A stretch of DNA of 16,889 nt from CANHVK01 sp046304235 (GCA_046304235.1 JBKCEW010000116.1:1-16889), one strand, 5' to 3'. Shown: positions 1 through 7,410, counted from the stretch's first letter. Notes: generated by a model not told the origin, from the letters alone. A program made the numbers and translations.

Positions 1-215
1 TTAACAGACTTAGTCCATTTTGAAACAGATTTAAAATTAAATGTATGTACAGTAGAACTTGCATGACTTAATTTTAAATAAACCATTTTATCAAGCACAA
101 ACGCAGAATATCTTGATCTCATTAACTCTTCAGCAGATTGAGCATTAAAAATTGATGTGTGCATTTTACCACAACATTCTTCATAGTTTATTAAATGATT
201 ACAAGGACAATTCAA
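1..215 (-). CDS. YchJ/SEC-C-like protein, N-terminal part (runs off left edge)
   Basis: The minus strand is open from a TTG at 213-215 to the window edge, giving about 71 residues. The peptide has an N-terminal CPC, then ECCGKMH, then LMRSRYSAFVLDKMVYL. This matches the start of the YchJ/UPF0225 family, whose N-terminal SEC-C-type metal-binding motif CxC...CC binds zinc and is followed by a conserved LMRSRYxAF stretch; function in the cell is poorly known. The start is chosen because a stop lies only two codons upstream (220-222), and the next ATG (162-164) would remove all four cysteines. ATT at 216-218 is the only other option. The gene starts about 27 nt after the helicase stop, so it probably belongs to the same transcript. 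The C-terminal NTF2-like half is outside the window. Family call is fairly firm; start codon is inferred. Confidence 0.72.
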   Translation of the reverse strand, partial: MNCPCNHLINYEECCGKMHTSIFNAQSAEELMRSRYSAFVLDKMVYLKLSHASSTVHTFNFKSVSKWTKSV

Positions 216-242
216 AATTCAAATAAATTATGTTAAATAGAA

Positions 243-1361
243 TTACTTAATTTGATTGAATTTAATATTCAAGAGACTTTCTATTTTAAATATTTTCTTT
301 GTTTCAGACTTTTCTATGAAAGCAATTGAAATTCCCTTATTCCCAGCACGACCTGTTCTTCCACTTCGATGCGTATAATTTTCAATATCGTCTGGTAATT
401 CATAATGCAAAACAAAAGATAAACCTTTTACGTCAATTCCACGAGCAGCAATATCTGTACATACTAAGTATTGAAGTGTTCCTTTTTTGAACATTCGAAT
501 CATCTTTTCACGTTCAGACTGCATCAAATCTCCATGTAAAACACCAACATTCAAATGATTTTTTAATAGTTTATCATAAACAAATTGTGCTGATGCTTTT
601 GTTCTCGTGAAGAAAATTCCATTTTTTTTAGGTTGTGTTTTTAAGAACATTTGTAAATATTCTATTTTCATTTTAGGTTGACAAATAAAATACTGATGTT
701 CAATATCTAGATTAACAGTATTCTTTTTTGAAATTTGAAATCTTTTAGCATCTTTTGAAAGATAATTTGAAATAATTACTTCAAGATTATTTGGAATTGT
801 AGCAGAAAAAAGCCAAGTAAAACTATTTAAATGGGTCTTTTTTAAAATTGTTTCGACATCCTTTTGAAAACCTAATTTAAGCATCTCATCCGCTTCGTCT
901 AGTACAACTGTATTTACTTGATTTAAATTAATTGCGTTTCTATCCAACAAATCGATTAATCGACCAGGGGTTGCAACAATTATTTGAGTTGGTCTCGAAA
1001 GTTTTGAAAGTTGAATTTCAATTTTCTCTCCTCCAAATACAGCCGTTGAAAAGACACCATTCGTATATTTAGTTAGTTTAAAAATTTCTTTTTGAATTTG
1101 TTGACAAAGCTCTCTTGTTGGAGCTAAAATAAGTGCTTGAACAGCTGTATTATTTGAGTCTACTCGATTTATAATAGGAATTGAAAAAGCTGCAGTTTTA
1201 CCTGTTCCAGTCTGAGCTTGACCTACTAAGTCGGAGTTGAACTCTAACAAATAAGGAATTACTAGAGATTGTATTTCAGTTGGTGACTTATAGCCTATTT
1301 CATCAATTGATTTTAACAGATAATCAGGTATTCCTATAATTTTAAATGTGTTTTGAGACAT
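243..1361 (-). CDS. DEAD-box ATP-dependent RNA helicase
   Basis: This 372-residue protein carries the full set of DEAD-box motifs: Q motif GYKSPTEIQ (23-31), Walker A AQTGTGKT (49-56), PTREL (81-85), TPGR (131-134), DEAD (155-158), SAT (186-188) and HRSGRTGR (331-338). It should unwind short RNA duplexes using ATP, in ribosome assembly or mRNA turnover. It ends about 34 residues after motif VI, so it is a nearly bare two-RecA core without the basic tail of RhlE or the RNA-binding domain of DeaD/CsdA; the exact subfamily is therefore not assigned. The ATG (1359-1361) overlaps the stop of the upstream aminotransferase gene by one base (TAATG), which points to translational coupling. The family is certain; the substrate is unknown. 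Confidence 0.95.
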   Translation of the reverse strand: MSQNTFKIIGIPDYLLKSIDEIGYKSPTEIQSLVIPYLLEFNSDLVGQAQTGTGKTAAFSIPIINRVDSNNTAVQALILAPTRELCQQIQKEIFKLTKYTNGVFSTAVFGGEKIEIQLSKLSRPTQIIVATPGRLIDLLDRNAINLNQVNTVVLDEADEMLKLGFQKDVETILKKTHLNSFTWLFSATIPNNLEVIISNYLSKDAKRFQISKKNTVNLDIEHQYFICQPKMKIEYLQMFLKTQPKKNGIFFTRTKASAQFVYDKLLKNHLNVGVLHGDLMQSEREKMIRMFKKGTLQYLVCTDIAARGIDVKGLSFVLHYELPDDIENYTHRSGRTGRAGNKGISIAFIEKSETKKIFKIESLLNIKFNQIK

Positions 1362-2239
1362 TATTCTGTTTCTCCTTCTAATTTTTCAAAATGATTTGAC
1401 CAATAATCATTTAAGAATGATTGTAATTTTCTACCAAGTGAATTATAATATCTTTTAGTTCGATACCCCCCTACCCAAACAATTCCTCTGATTGCATTCG
1501 TGAAAAAAATTTCATCAGCAGCTAATAAGTTTTGTGGCATTATAGAACATTCATATACTTTGATTCCATGTTGAATGGCTAGATTAATCACCTGCATTCT
1601 CATTGTACCAGCTAAACAACCATCTTCTAAACCAGGTGTATACAAAACACCATTACTAACAATAAAAAGATTTGAATTCGAGCTTTCAATAATTACACCC
1701 TTTTCATTGGTTAACAGCATATCATCTAGGTTTTTTTCTTTGGCAGCTATGGCTGTCATAACATATAGAAGACCATTCTTAGTTTTAAAATTAGCTAAAA
1801 AATTATTTTGTTTTTTTTGATCCTGATATATATCTATCTCATATCCTTTTGAATTTAATTCAAAGTAATTAGCTTCATAAGGATAGATTTCAATAAAATA
1901 AGAAATTTCATTTGTTTCAGGAATATAAGTCCCCCCCAAGGCTCTATCAAGGGAAATTCTACATTTACCCCCCTCAGTAATTCCCGAGATATTAGTTAAT
2001 TCAACTATTTTATCTTCAAAAAATTGAACAGTAAAAAAAGTGGGGAATCTCATTTTAATAGCTTTAGCTCCTTGAACCAATCTATTATAATGATTTTCTA
2101 AATTTATCGGTTTACCATTCATGATTCTTACGCTTTCAAAAAGACCATCTCCATAAAGATAAGATCTATTTCCTGCTGCTATTGTAGCACCTTTGTTAGG
2201 CAAAATGGCTCCATTATTGTTTACATATAATTCTTTCAT
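1361..2239 (-). CDS. Class IV PLP-dependent aminotransferase (PabC/IlvE/Dat-like)
   Basis: The 292-residue protein is a fold-type IV aminotransferase. YLYGDGLFESVRI (28-39 region) is the typical N-terminal motif, Lys152 in NFKTKNGLL fits the PLP-binding lysine, and Glu185 in GVIIESSNSNLF fits the residue that contacts the cofactor ring nitrogen. The family includes branched-chain aminotransferase, D-amino-acid aminotransferase and aminodeoxychorismate lyase (PabC, folate synthesis). Length fits PabC or Dat better than the larger IlvE, but no residue seen here settles the substrate. The gene starts 1 nt after the rhomboid stop and overlaps the helicase by 1 nt. Unusually for such AT-rich DNA, it contains three C/G homopolymer runs of 6-7, each encoding a Gly-Gly pair (see findings). 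The frame is intact. Confidence 0.87.
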   Translation of the reverse strand: MKELYVNNNGAILPNKGATIAAGNRSYLYGDGLFESVRIMNGKPINLENHYNRLVQGAKAIKMRFPTFFTVQFFEDKIVELTNISGITEGGKCRISLDRALGGTYIPETNEISYFIEIYPYEANYFELNSKGYEIDIYQDQKKQNNFLANFKTKNGLLYVMTAIAAKEKNLDDMLLTNEKGVIIESSNSNLFIVSNGVLYTPGLEDGCLAGTMRMQVINLAIQHGIKVYECSIMPQNLLAADEIFFTNAIRGIVWVGGYRTKRYYNSLGRKLQSFLNDYWSNHFEKLEGETE

Positions 2240-2240
2240 T

Positions 2241-2852
2241 TTAGAAAATTAAATGGAAAAATAATTTGATTTTTTCAAAATTAATTAAAGCTACATAGAA
2301 AATGCCAAAAATGGCTCCTCCAATGTGAGCATCATGTGCAATATTTGATTTCCCTCTTTTCAAAGACCAATATTCAAATGCGAGGTAAATAGGTGCGAAA
2401 ATATAAGCTGGAATATAGAATGGTAGAAAAATGATCCCAACTTCCATGGTAGGGTTCCACAACATAGATGCAAACAAAACAGAAGAAACTGCACCCGATG
2501 CACCTACAGAAATATAATTGATATTATTTGAATTTCTGATATATGGCCAAACAGTTGCTACAAGAGCACCGACAAAATAAATGATTAAAAAATGTAATTT
2601 CCCTATCACAACACCATAATTCAATATCAATTGATTTTCTATTAAACCACCAAACATATAAAATGAAAACATATTAAATAACAAATGAGGTAAATCTGCA
2701 TGAAGAAAAGCATAGGTTATTAATCTATAATTTTCATTTTGATGTTTAACTTGGTATGGTATGAATGAAAATTTATAAAACATGATATCATCTTTGAAAA
2801 CCTTAAAAGAAATCAATGAAGTTAATATTATAATAATGAAGGTTATACTCAC
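2241..2852 (-). CDS. Rhomboid family intramembrane serine protease
   Basis: The 203-residue, strongly hydrophobic protein has the rhomboid hallmarks: HADLPHLLFNMFSFYMFGG (51-69) with His56 and Asn60 in the oxyanion-hole segment, catalytic Ser119 in VGASGAV, and catalytic His176 in AHDAHIGGA near the C-terminus. Six membrane segments can be placed at roughly 1-18, 45-70, 85-105, 112-131, 137-160 and 175-192. Rhomboids cut substrates within the inner membrane; the substrate here is unknown. The start is GTG at 2850-2852: a stop lies three codons upstream in frame and no ATG fits. It is the first gene of the minus-strand cluster, divergent from rpe, and is followed after 1 nt by the aminotransferase. 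The functional link to its neighbours is not obvious. Confidence 0.93.
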   Translation of the reverse strand: MSITFIIIILTSLISFKVFKDDIMFYKFSFIPYQVKHQNENYRLITYAFLHADLPHLLFNMFSFYMFGGLIENQLILNYGVVIGKLHFLIIYFVGALVATVWPYIRNSNNINYISVGASGAVSSVLFASMLWNPTMEVGIIFLPFYIPAYIFAPIYLAFEYWSLKRGKSNIAHDAHIGGAIFGIFYVALINFEKIKLFFHLIF

Positions 2853-2986
2853 AGTAATTTAATGAATTATAAAAAGGTAAATATAAACAAAGTTTAAATA
2901 AATCATTTACTATTTTATCATCGAAAATCAATTAAAAAAAACTGATTAATAGTAAAAATTTGAATTATTTTTGTCAAAAAAAATCA

Positions 2987-3637
2987 ATGTCAATAATCGT
3001 ATCCCCCTCTCTTCTATCTTGTGATTTTGCCAATATCCAACGCGATGTAGAAATGATAAATGCAAGTCAAGCTGATTGGTTTCATCTTGATGTTATGGAT
3101 GGTGTTTTTGTTCCAAACATCTCTTTCGGTTTTCCAATCATAGAAGCAGTAAAAAAACATGCTACTAAACCTCTTGATGTTCATATCATGATTCAAAATC
3201 CTGACAAATACATTAACACATTCAAAGATTTAGGAGTAGACATACTAACCGTTCATTATGAAGCCTGTACCCACCTCCATAGAACGATACAATCTATTAA
3301 ACAAACTGGAATGAAAGCAGGTGTAGCTTTAAACCCACACACACCGGTAACTTTAATACAAGATATTATTAATGATTTAGATTTGGTATTAATCATGTCT
3401 GTAAATCCTGGGTTTGGTGGTCAAAAATTCATACCAAATACTTTAAATAAAGTTGTTGAATTACGTGAATTAGCAAAAATTAAAAATCCATCCTTAATAA
3501 TAGAGGTTGATGGAGGGGTAAATTTAGAAACAGGGAAAGAATTAGTAAAAGCAGGAGCAAATGCACTTGTGGCAGGAAGTTTTGTTTTTAATTCTACAAA
3601 CCCATCTCAAACAATTATAGAGTTGAAGTCTTTATAA
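2987..3637 (+). CDS. rpe: Ribulose-phosphate 3-epimerase
   Basis: The 216-residue TIM-barrel enzyme interconverts D-ribulose 5-phosphate and D-xylulose 5-phosphate in the cytosolic pentose phosphate pathway. Visible family motifs are SPSLLSCDF (6-14), WFHLDVMDGVFVPNISFG (31-48), LDVHIMI (63-69), MSVNPGFGGQKF (137-148) and IEVDGGVN (172-179). His33, Asp35, His66 and Asp175 fit the metal and catalytic ligands. The ATG at 2987 is chosen because translation from it gives the standard start MSIIVSPSLL; an in-frame TTG at 2960 would add nine non-conserved residues. No Shine-Dalgarno sequence is present. It is divergent from the rhomboid gene, with a 134-nt spacer, and 159 nt upstream of rpsA, which appears to have its own promoter. 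Confidence 0.97.
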   Translation: MSIIVSPSLLSCDFANIQRDVEMINASQADWFHLDVMDGVFVPNISFGFPIIEAVKKHATKPLDVHIMIQNPDKYINTFKDLGVDILTVHYEACTHLHRTIQSIKQTGMKAGVALNPHTPVTLIQDIINDLDLVLIMSVNPGFGGQKFIPNTLNKVVELRELAKIKNPSLIIEVDGGVNLETGKELVKAGANALVAGSFVFNSTNPSQTIIELKSL

Positions 3638-3703
3638 TATTCTATTAAAACTAAATTGTTTGTTATTAATACTAAAATTATTTTCTTTCTCAATAAAGAT
3701 AAT

Positions 3704-3711
3704 TAAATTTG
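3704..3711 (+). promoter_or_regulatory. Predicted rpsA promoter, -7 element TAAATTTG
   Basis: TAAATTTG matches the Bacteroidota sigma-A -7 consensus TAnnTTTG exactly. No good -33 TTG is visible at 17-23 nt upstream, so the call rests on the -7 box and its position. Transcription would begin around 3716-3719, immediately before the first leader hairpin at 3720 and about 78 nt before the rpsA start codon. Confidence 0.5.
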
Positions 3712-3719
3712 TATTTGAA

Positions 3720-3777
3720 ACTGCTAACCCTAAATGCAGTAGTATTCATCCTTTCGTTAATTGGGGTTTTAACGAAA
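3720..3777 (+). ncRNA. Candidate structured 5' leader of rpsA: two hairpins with complementary loops
   Basis: Hairpin 1 has the stem ACTGC (3720-3724) with GCAGT (3736-3740) and an 11-nt loop. Hairpin 2 has a perfect 9-bp stem, TTTCGTTAA (3752-3760) with TTAACGAAA (3769-3777), and an 8-nt loop. Loop 1 contains AACCC (3726-3730) and loop 2 contains GGGTT (3764-3768), which are perfectly complementary, so a kissing-loop fold is possible. The element sits between the predicted transcription start and an unpaired A/U-rich stretch next to the rpsA ATG. Ribosomal protein leaders are often autoregulatory, and E. coli S1 represses its own translation; a similar role here is inference. Neither a tested structure nor a named RNA family is claimed. 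Confidence 0.5.
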
Positions 3778-3796
3778 TACAATTTTTAAAAGCCAG

Positions 3797-5347
3797 ATGG
3801 CAAATAACAATTTAACAGGGCAAGGAGTTGCTGATTTTGACTGGGATGCATTAGCGCATGACGGTTACACACAAGTACAACGTTCAGAATATGCTGACAA
3901 GTACGAGGCTACATTAAGTTCAATCAATGAAAAAGAAGTAATTGAAGGTACAGTTGTAGTTTTAACAAAACGTGAAGCGGTAATTAACGTTGGTTACAAA
4001 TCTGAAGGAGTTGTTCCAATTAGTGAATTCCGTTACAATCCTGATTTAAAAGTTGGAGACACTGTAGACGTATATGTTGAGTGTCAAGAAGACAAAGCAG
4101 GACAATTAATTATTTCTCACAAAACTGCTCGTATGCACAAAGCGTGGATTCGCGTGAATGATGTATTACGTACAGGAGAAGTTATTACTGGTTTTGTTAA
4201 ATGTCGTACTAAAGGAGGTCTTATTGTTGATGTATTTGGAATTGAGGCATTCTTACCTGGATCTCAAATCGACGTTAAGCCAATTCGTGATTACGATGTT
4301 TACGTTGGTAAAAACATGGAATTTAAAGTGGTTAAAATCAACCAAGAATTCCGTAACGTTGTTGTTTCTCACAAAGCACTTATTGAGGCTGAATTAGAAG
4401 AACAGAAAAAACAAATTATCTCTGGTCTTGAAAAAGGTCAAGTATTAGAAGGAACTGTTAAAAACATTACTTCTTACGGAGTATTCATTGATTTAGGAGG
4501 TGTTGATGGATTAATTCACATCACTGACTTATCTTGGGGTCGTGTTAATCACCCTGAAGAAATCGTTGAGTTAGACCAAAAATTAAATGTTGTAATTCTT
4601 GATTTTGATGACGATAAAAAACGTATTGCTCTTGGATTAAAACAATTACAGGCTCACCCATGGGATGCTTTAGATGCTAACGTAAGTGTTGGTGATAAAG
4701 TTTCTGGTAAAGTTGTAGTTTTGGCTGATTACGGAGCTTTCGTAGAAATCGCTGCTGGAGTTGAAGGATTGATCCACGTTTCAGAAATGAGCTGGTCTCA
4801 ACATTTACGTACTGCTCAAGATTTCATGAATGTTGGAGATACAGTTGAAGCAGTTGTTTTAACTTTAGATAGAGAAGAAAGAAAAATGTCTTTAGGTATT
4901 AAGCAATTAATGCCAGATCCATGGATGGATATTGAAGGAAGATATTCAGTAGGTTCTAAACACAATGCTAAAGTACGTAACTTCACAAACTTTGGAGTAT
5001 TCGTTGAATTAGAAGAAGGTGTTGATGGATTGATTCATATTTCTGATTTATCTTGGCAAAAGAAAATCAAACATCCATCTGAATTCTGTAAAGTTGGTGA
5101 CGAAATGCAAGTTGTTGTATTAGAAATCGATCGTGAAAACAGAAGAATCTCTTTAGGTCACAAACAATTAGAAGAGAATCCATGGGATGTATTTGAAACT
5201 ATCTTCGGAGAAGGTTCTGTACACCAAGGTACTATCATCGAGACAAAAGATAAGTCTGGAATCGTTTCTTTACCTTATGGTGTTGAAGGAATTTGTCCTG
5301 CAAAACATTTAAAGAAAGCAGACGGATCTAACGCTAAAATAGAGTAA
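3797..5347 (+). CDS. rpsA: 30S ribosomal protein S1, cut short by an in-frame TAA
   Basis: The frame encodes 516 residues with six S1 (OB-fold RNA-binding) repeats: about 46-109, 127-192, 213-282, 299-369, 385-457, and a sixth starting at 473 that is interrupted. Repeats 3-5 carry the classic GLIHxSDLSW-type motifs (for example 238-247, 411-420). S1 binds mRNA on the small subunit and helps initiation, which matters in Bacteroidota because their mRNAs lack Shine-Dalgarno sequences. Codon use is that of a highly expressed gene (CGT for Arg, GGT/GGA for Gly). The TAA at 5345-5347 falls in the middle of repeat 6; the same frame then runs on to a second TAA at 5573-5575, which would give 592 residues. 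The protein may truly end here, or the stop may be an assembly error or be read through. Gene identity is certain; its functional end is not. Confidence 0.93.
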   Translation: MANNNLTGQGVADFDWDALAHDGYTQVQRSEYADKYEATLSSINEKEVIEGTVVVLTKREAVINVGYKSEGVVPISEFRYNPDLKVGDTVDVYVECQEDKAGQLIISHKTARMHKAWIRVNDVLRTGEVITGFVKCRTKGGLIVDVFGIEAFLPGSQIDVKPIRDYDVYVGKNMEFKVVKINQEFRNVVVSHKALIEAELEEQKKQIISGLEKGQVLEGTVKNITSYGVFIDLGGVDGLIHITDLSWGRVNHPEEIVELDQKLNVVILDFDDDKKRIALGLKQLQAHPWDALDANVSVGDKVSGKVVVLADYGAFVEIAAGVEGLIHVSEMSWSQHLRTAQDFMNVGDTVEAVVLTLDREERKMSLGIKQLMPDPWMDIEGRYSVGSKHNAKVRNFTNFGVFVELEEGVDGLIHISDLSWQKKIKHPSEFCKVGDEMQVVVLEIDRENRRISLGHKQLEENPWDVFETIFGEGSVHQGTIIETKDKSGIVSLPYGVEGICPAKHLKKADGSNAKIE

Positions 5348-5575
5348 ACTCTAGATTTCAAAGTAATTGAGTTCAATAAAGAATCTAAGAAAATTGTAGT
5401 TTCTCATACTCGTACATTTGAAGAAGGTGATGATAAACCAGCTGCATCTGCTGCTAAAAAAGGTGGAAACACAACGGCACAAGCTGTAAAAGCAATCAAC
5501 CAAAGTACTGAAAAATCTACTTTAGGTGATTTAGATGCTTTATCAGCATTGAAAGATAAAATGGATGGTAAATAA
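5348..5575 (+). pseudogene. Severed C-terminal 75 codons of rpsA (rest of S1 repeat 6 and tail)
   Basis: Directly after the TAA at 5345-5347, and without a frame change, the sequence encodes LDFKVIEFNKESKKIVVSHT (from 5351), the second half of an S1 repeat, then an Ala/Lys-rich linker and the end GDLDALSALKDKMDGK before TAA at 5573. This is the expected end of a flavobacterial-type S1 protein. There is no further stop, no frameshift, and codon use matches the rest of rpsA, so the segment shows no decay. No suitable internal start exists (the only ATG is five codons from the end), so it is expressed only if the stop is absent or read through. The rpsA terminator follows 24 nt after it. Confidence 0.85.
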
Positions 5576-5599
5576 TTAATATTTACTTTTTAATCTATG

Positions 5600-5627
5600 G
5601 CCTCGTTGGAAACAACGGGGCTTTTTT
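5600..5627 (+). terminator. Rho-independent terminator of rpsA
   Basis: GCCTCGTT (5600-5607) pairs with AACGGGGC (5614-5621), including one G-T wobble, around a 6-nt loop, and is followed directly by six T (5622-5627). It lies 24 nt after the distal rpsA stop at 5575, which fits the full-length reading frame rather than the early stop. Confidence 0.9.
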
Positions 5628-5730
5628 ATTTATACGTATCAAAAATTTGAACCTAGTTTAATTTAATTGCTACAGTATATAATTTGTAATATTAGAAATG
5701 ATTAACTAAAACAAAATTAAAATGTTATAT

Positions 5731-5827
5731 TAACACTCATTTATAATTTAGAAATTCATTGTAATTTTTATAAAGTCAATCCAAATTTAAAATTCAATTC
5801 AATGTTTGAGTGTTATCACAAAGGAGG
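5731..5827 (+). other. Long-range inverted repeat followed by an orphan Shine-Dalgarno sequence
   Basis: TAACACTCA (5731-5739) is the exact reverse complement of TGAGTGTTA (5807-5815). A smaller nested pair, CATTG (5757-5761) with CAATG (5800-5804), could extend the fold. Four bases after the outer helix comes AAAGGAGG (5820-5827), a perfect match to the 16S anti-Shine-Dalgarno, yet the adjacent ATG (5828) opens only four codons. The real genes in this window lack such a motif. It could be a decayed gene leader, a small RNA, or chance in AT-rich DNA. No function is assigned. Confidence 0.3.
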
Positions 5828-5871
5828 ATGAATAAATATTAAACTAAACCTCATTAAATTTAATAAAATAT

Positions 5872-5903
5872 AAAAAGGGTGTCTCGAAAATCGGACACCC
5901 TTT
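5872..5903 (-). terminator. Rho-independent terminator of gap
   Basis: AAAGGGTGTC (5874-5883) and GACACCCTTT (5894-5903) form a perfect 10-bp stem with a 10-nt loop. Read on the minus strand the stem runs into a T tract (complement of 5872-5876). It lies 22 nt downstream of the gap stop codon. The opposite side also has T at 5901-5903, so weak bidirectional action is possible. Confidence 0.9.
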
Positions 5904-5925
5904 ATTATAAAGTTTAATCAGTTAA

Positions 5926-7377
5926 TTAATAATAAATCTTACGCTGTACTTTAGTAATGTACTTAGCTAAACGAATTACTTGTTTTGTATAACCAAATTC
6001 ATTATCATACCATACATATAATACTATATTTTCTTGATCTGGAGAAACGATTGTTGCGTTTGAATCATAAACTGAACAACATGTATTTCCAATAATATCA
6101 CTAGATACTAATTCAGGATCAAATGAGTAGAAAATCTGATTAACTAAATCACCATTCAAAGCAGCGTCTTTCAACATTGCATTGATTTCCTCAATGTTAG
6201 TCTTTTTCGCAACATTTAAATTCAATATTGCTAATGAACCATTTGGAGTTGGTACACGTACAGCGTTAGCAGTTAATTTATCCTTTAAACTTGGAATAAC
6301 TTTTGTAACTGCATTTCCAGCACCAGTTGATGTAATTACCATATTGATTGCAGCAGAACGACCACGACGAGAGCTCTTATGCATGTTATCCAACAAGTTT
6401 TGGTCATTAGTGTAAGCGTGAACTGTTTCAATATGTCCTTTAACAACACCTAAATGATCGTTAATTACTTTTAAAACTGGAGAAATAGCATTTGTAGTAC
6501 ATGAAGCAGCAGAGTAAATATTTTCATTATCTAAATCTAACTCAACTTGATTGATACCATAAACTACATTTGGAATTTCTTTTCCAGGTGCTGTTAACAA
6601 TACTCTTTCAACACCTTTAGCTTTTAAATGTCTTGATAAATCTGCTCTGTTTGTGAAAGCACCTGTATTATCAATCAATAATGCATTATTGATTCCATAA
6701 GCCGTATAATCAACTTCTTCTGGAGATGGAGCATCAATCATTTGAACGATTTGACCATTGATAACTAAAGCTCTTTTTTCTAAATCCACTTCAACTGTAC
6801 CTTTGAAAGATCCGTGAACTGAATCATTTTTCATTAAAGCAGCTCTTTTAATAATATCTTTATCAGTAGCACCACGAGTAACAATTGCACGTAAACGTAA
6901 TTGTTGACCTTTACCAGCTTGCGTGATTAATTCTCTTGCAGCTAATCTACCAATACGACCAAAACCATATAAAACAACATCTCTAGGTTCAATTGGATCA
7001 TTAGAAACAACATTAAAACCAGCTAATTTACTATCTAAAAATTCTCTTTTAGAAGCATACTTAGCTTTTTCAGAAATCCACTCAGCAGAAAGTTTACCAA
7101 TGTCCAATTTAGCAGGAGCTAAATTCATATTATAAATTTCGGTTGCTAATTCAGAAGAAGTAAATACGTCAATTTCTTTACCAACAACATTTTTAGCGTA
7201 ATCATGTAAGTTTAACAATTCAGAAACAGTTCTGTCTAATAAATGATTTCTAAAAAGTACTAGCTCAATACCTTTATCGTACAATAATTCACCTGTTTTG
7301 CTTGCTAACACAACCGCAGCACGCTCCTTTTGAACATGGTCATTCAAAACTTTCTCATAACTAACAGCAGACTCCAT
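5926..7377 (-). CDS. gap: Glyceraldehyde-3-phosphate dehydrogenase, long form
   Basis: The 483-residue protein contains a complete GAPDH: dinucleotide-binding GFGRIGR (138-144), catalytic Cys293 in SAASCTTNAISP, His320 in ETVHAYTND, and the C-terminal WYDNEFGYTKQV motif (456-467). It oxidises glyceraldehyde 3-phosphate to 1,3-bisphosphoglycerate in cytosolic glycolysis. Classical GAPDH has about 335 residues; this one has about 130 extra at the N-terminus, including the stretch from MESAVSYEKV through KREFLDSKLAGF, as in long GAPDHs of Bacteroidota, where the extension's role is not established. The usual Asp after beta-2 (NDLTD in NAD enzymes) is replaced by TRGATD (167-172), which suggests altered NAD/NADP preference; this is inference. 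It is transcribed toward rpsA, with rpoD upstream behind a terminator. Confidence 0.96.
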   Translation of the reverse strand: MESAVSYEKVLNDHVQKERAAVVLASKTGELLYDKGIELVLFRNHLLDRTVSELLNLHDYAKNVVGKEIDVFTSSELATEIYNMNLAPAKLDIGKLSAEWISEKAKYASKREFLDSKLAGFNVVSNDPIEPRDVVLYGFGRIGRLAARELITQAGKGQQLRLRAIVTRGATDKDIIKRAALMKNDSVHGSFKGTVEVDLEKRALVINGQIVQMIDAPSPEEVDYTAYGINNALLIDNTGAFTNRADLSRHLKAKGVERVLLTAPGKEIPNVVYGINQVELDLDNENIYSAASCTTNAISPVLKVINDHLGVVKGHIETVHAYTNDQNLLDNMHKSSRRGRSAAINMVITSTGAGNAVTKVIPSLKDKLTANAVRVPTPNGSLAILNLNVAKKTNIEEINAMLKDAALNGDLVNQIFYSFDPELVSSDIIGNTCCSVYDSNATIVSPDQENIVLYVWYDNEFGYTKQVIRLAKYITKVQRKIYY

Positions 7378-7410
7378 TTGTTTGATTTTTGATTTAAAAA
7401 AATTATAATT

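Larger units (their letters stand above)
5576..5925. other. Gene-free intergenic region between rpsA and gap
   Basis: These 350 bases between convergent rpsA and gap hold no protein gene. They contain the rpsA terminator (5600-5627), the gap terminator (5872-5903), and between them a very AT-rich stretch with a 9-bp long-range inverted repeat (5731-5739 with 5807-5815) and an orphan AAAGGAGG (5820-5827). Open frames here are nine codons or fewer. Confidence 0.7.

Noticed and set aside
2960..2986. Upstream TTG start for rpe adding nine residues
   Set aside because: The added peptide is not conserved in the family; ATG 2987 gives the standard N-terminus.
5345..5575. Stop-codon reassignment or a frameshift as the cause of the rpsA interruption
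   Set aside because: The frame is unchanged after the stop, and many intact genes in the window end in TAA, so neither a frameshift nor a general TAA reassignment fits.
5828..5842. Tiny frame directly after AAAGGAGG
   Set aside because: Only four codons and no spacing between the ribosome site and ATG, so not a plausible gene.
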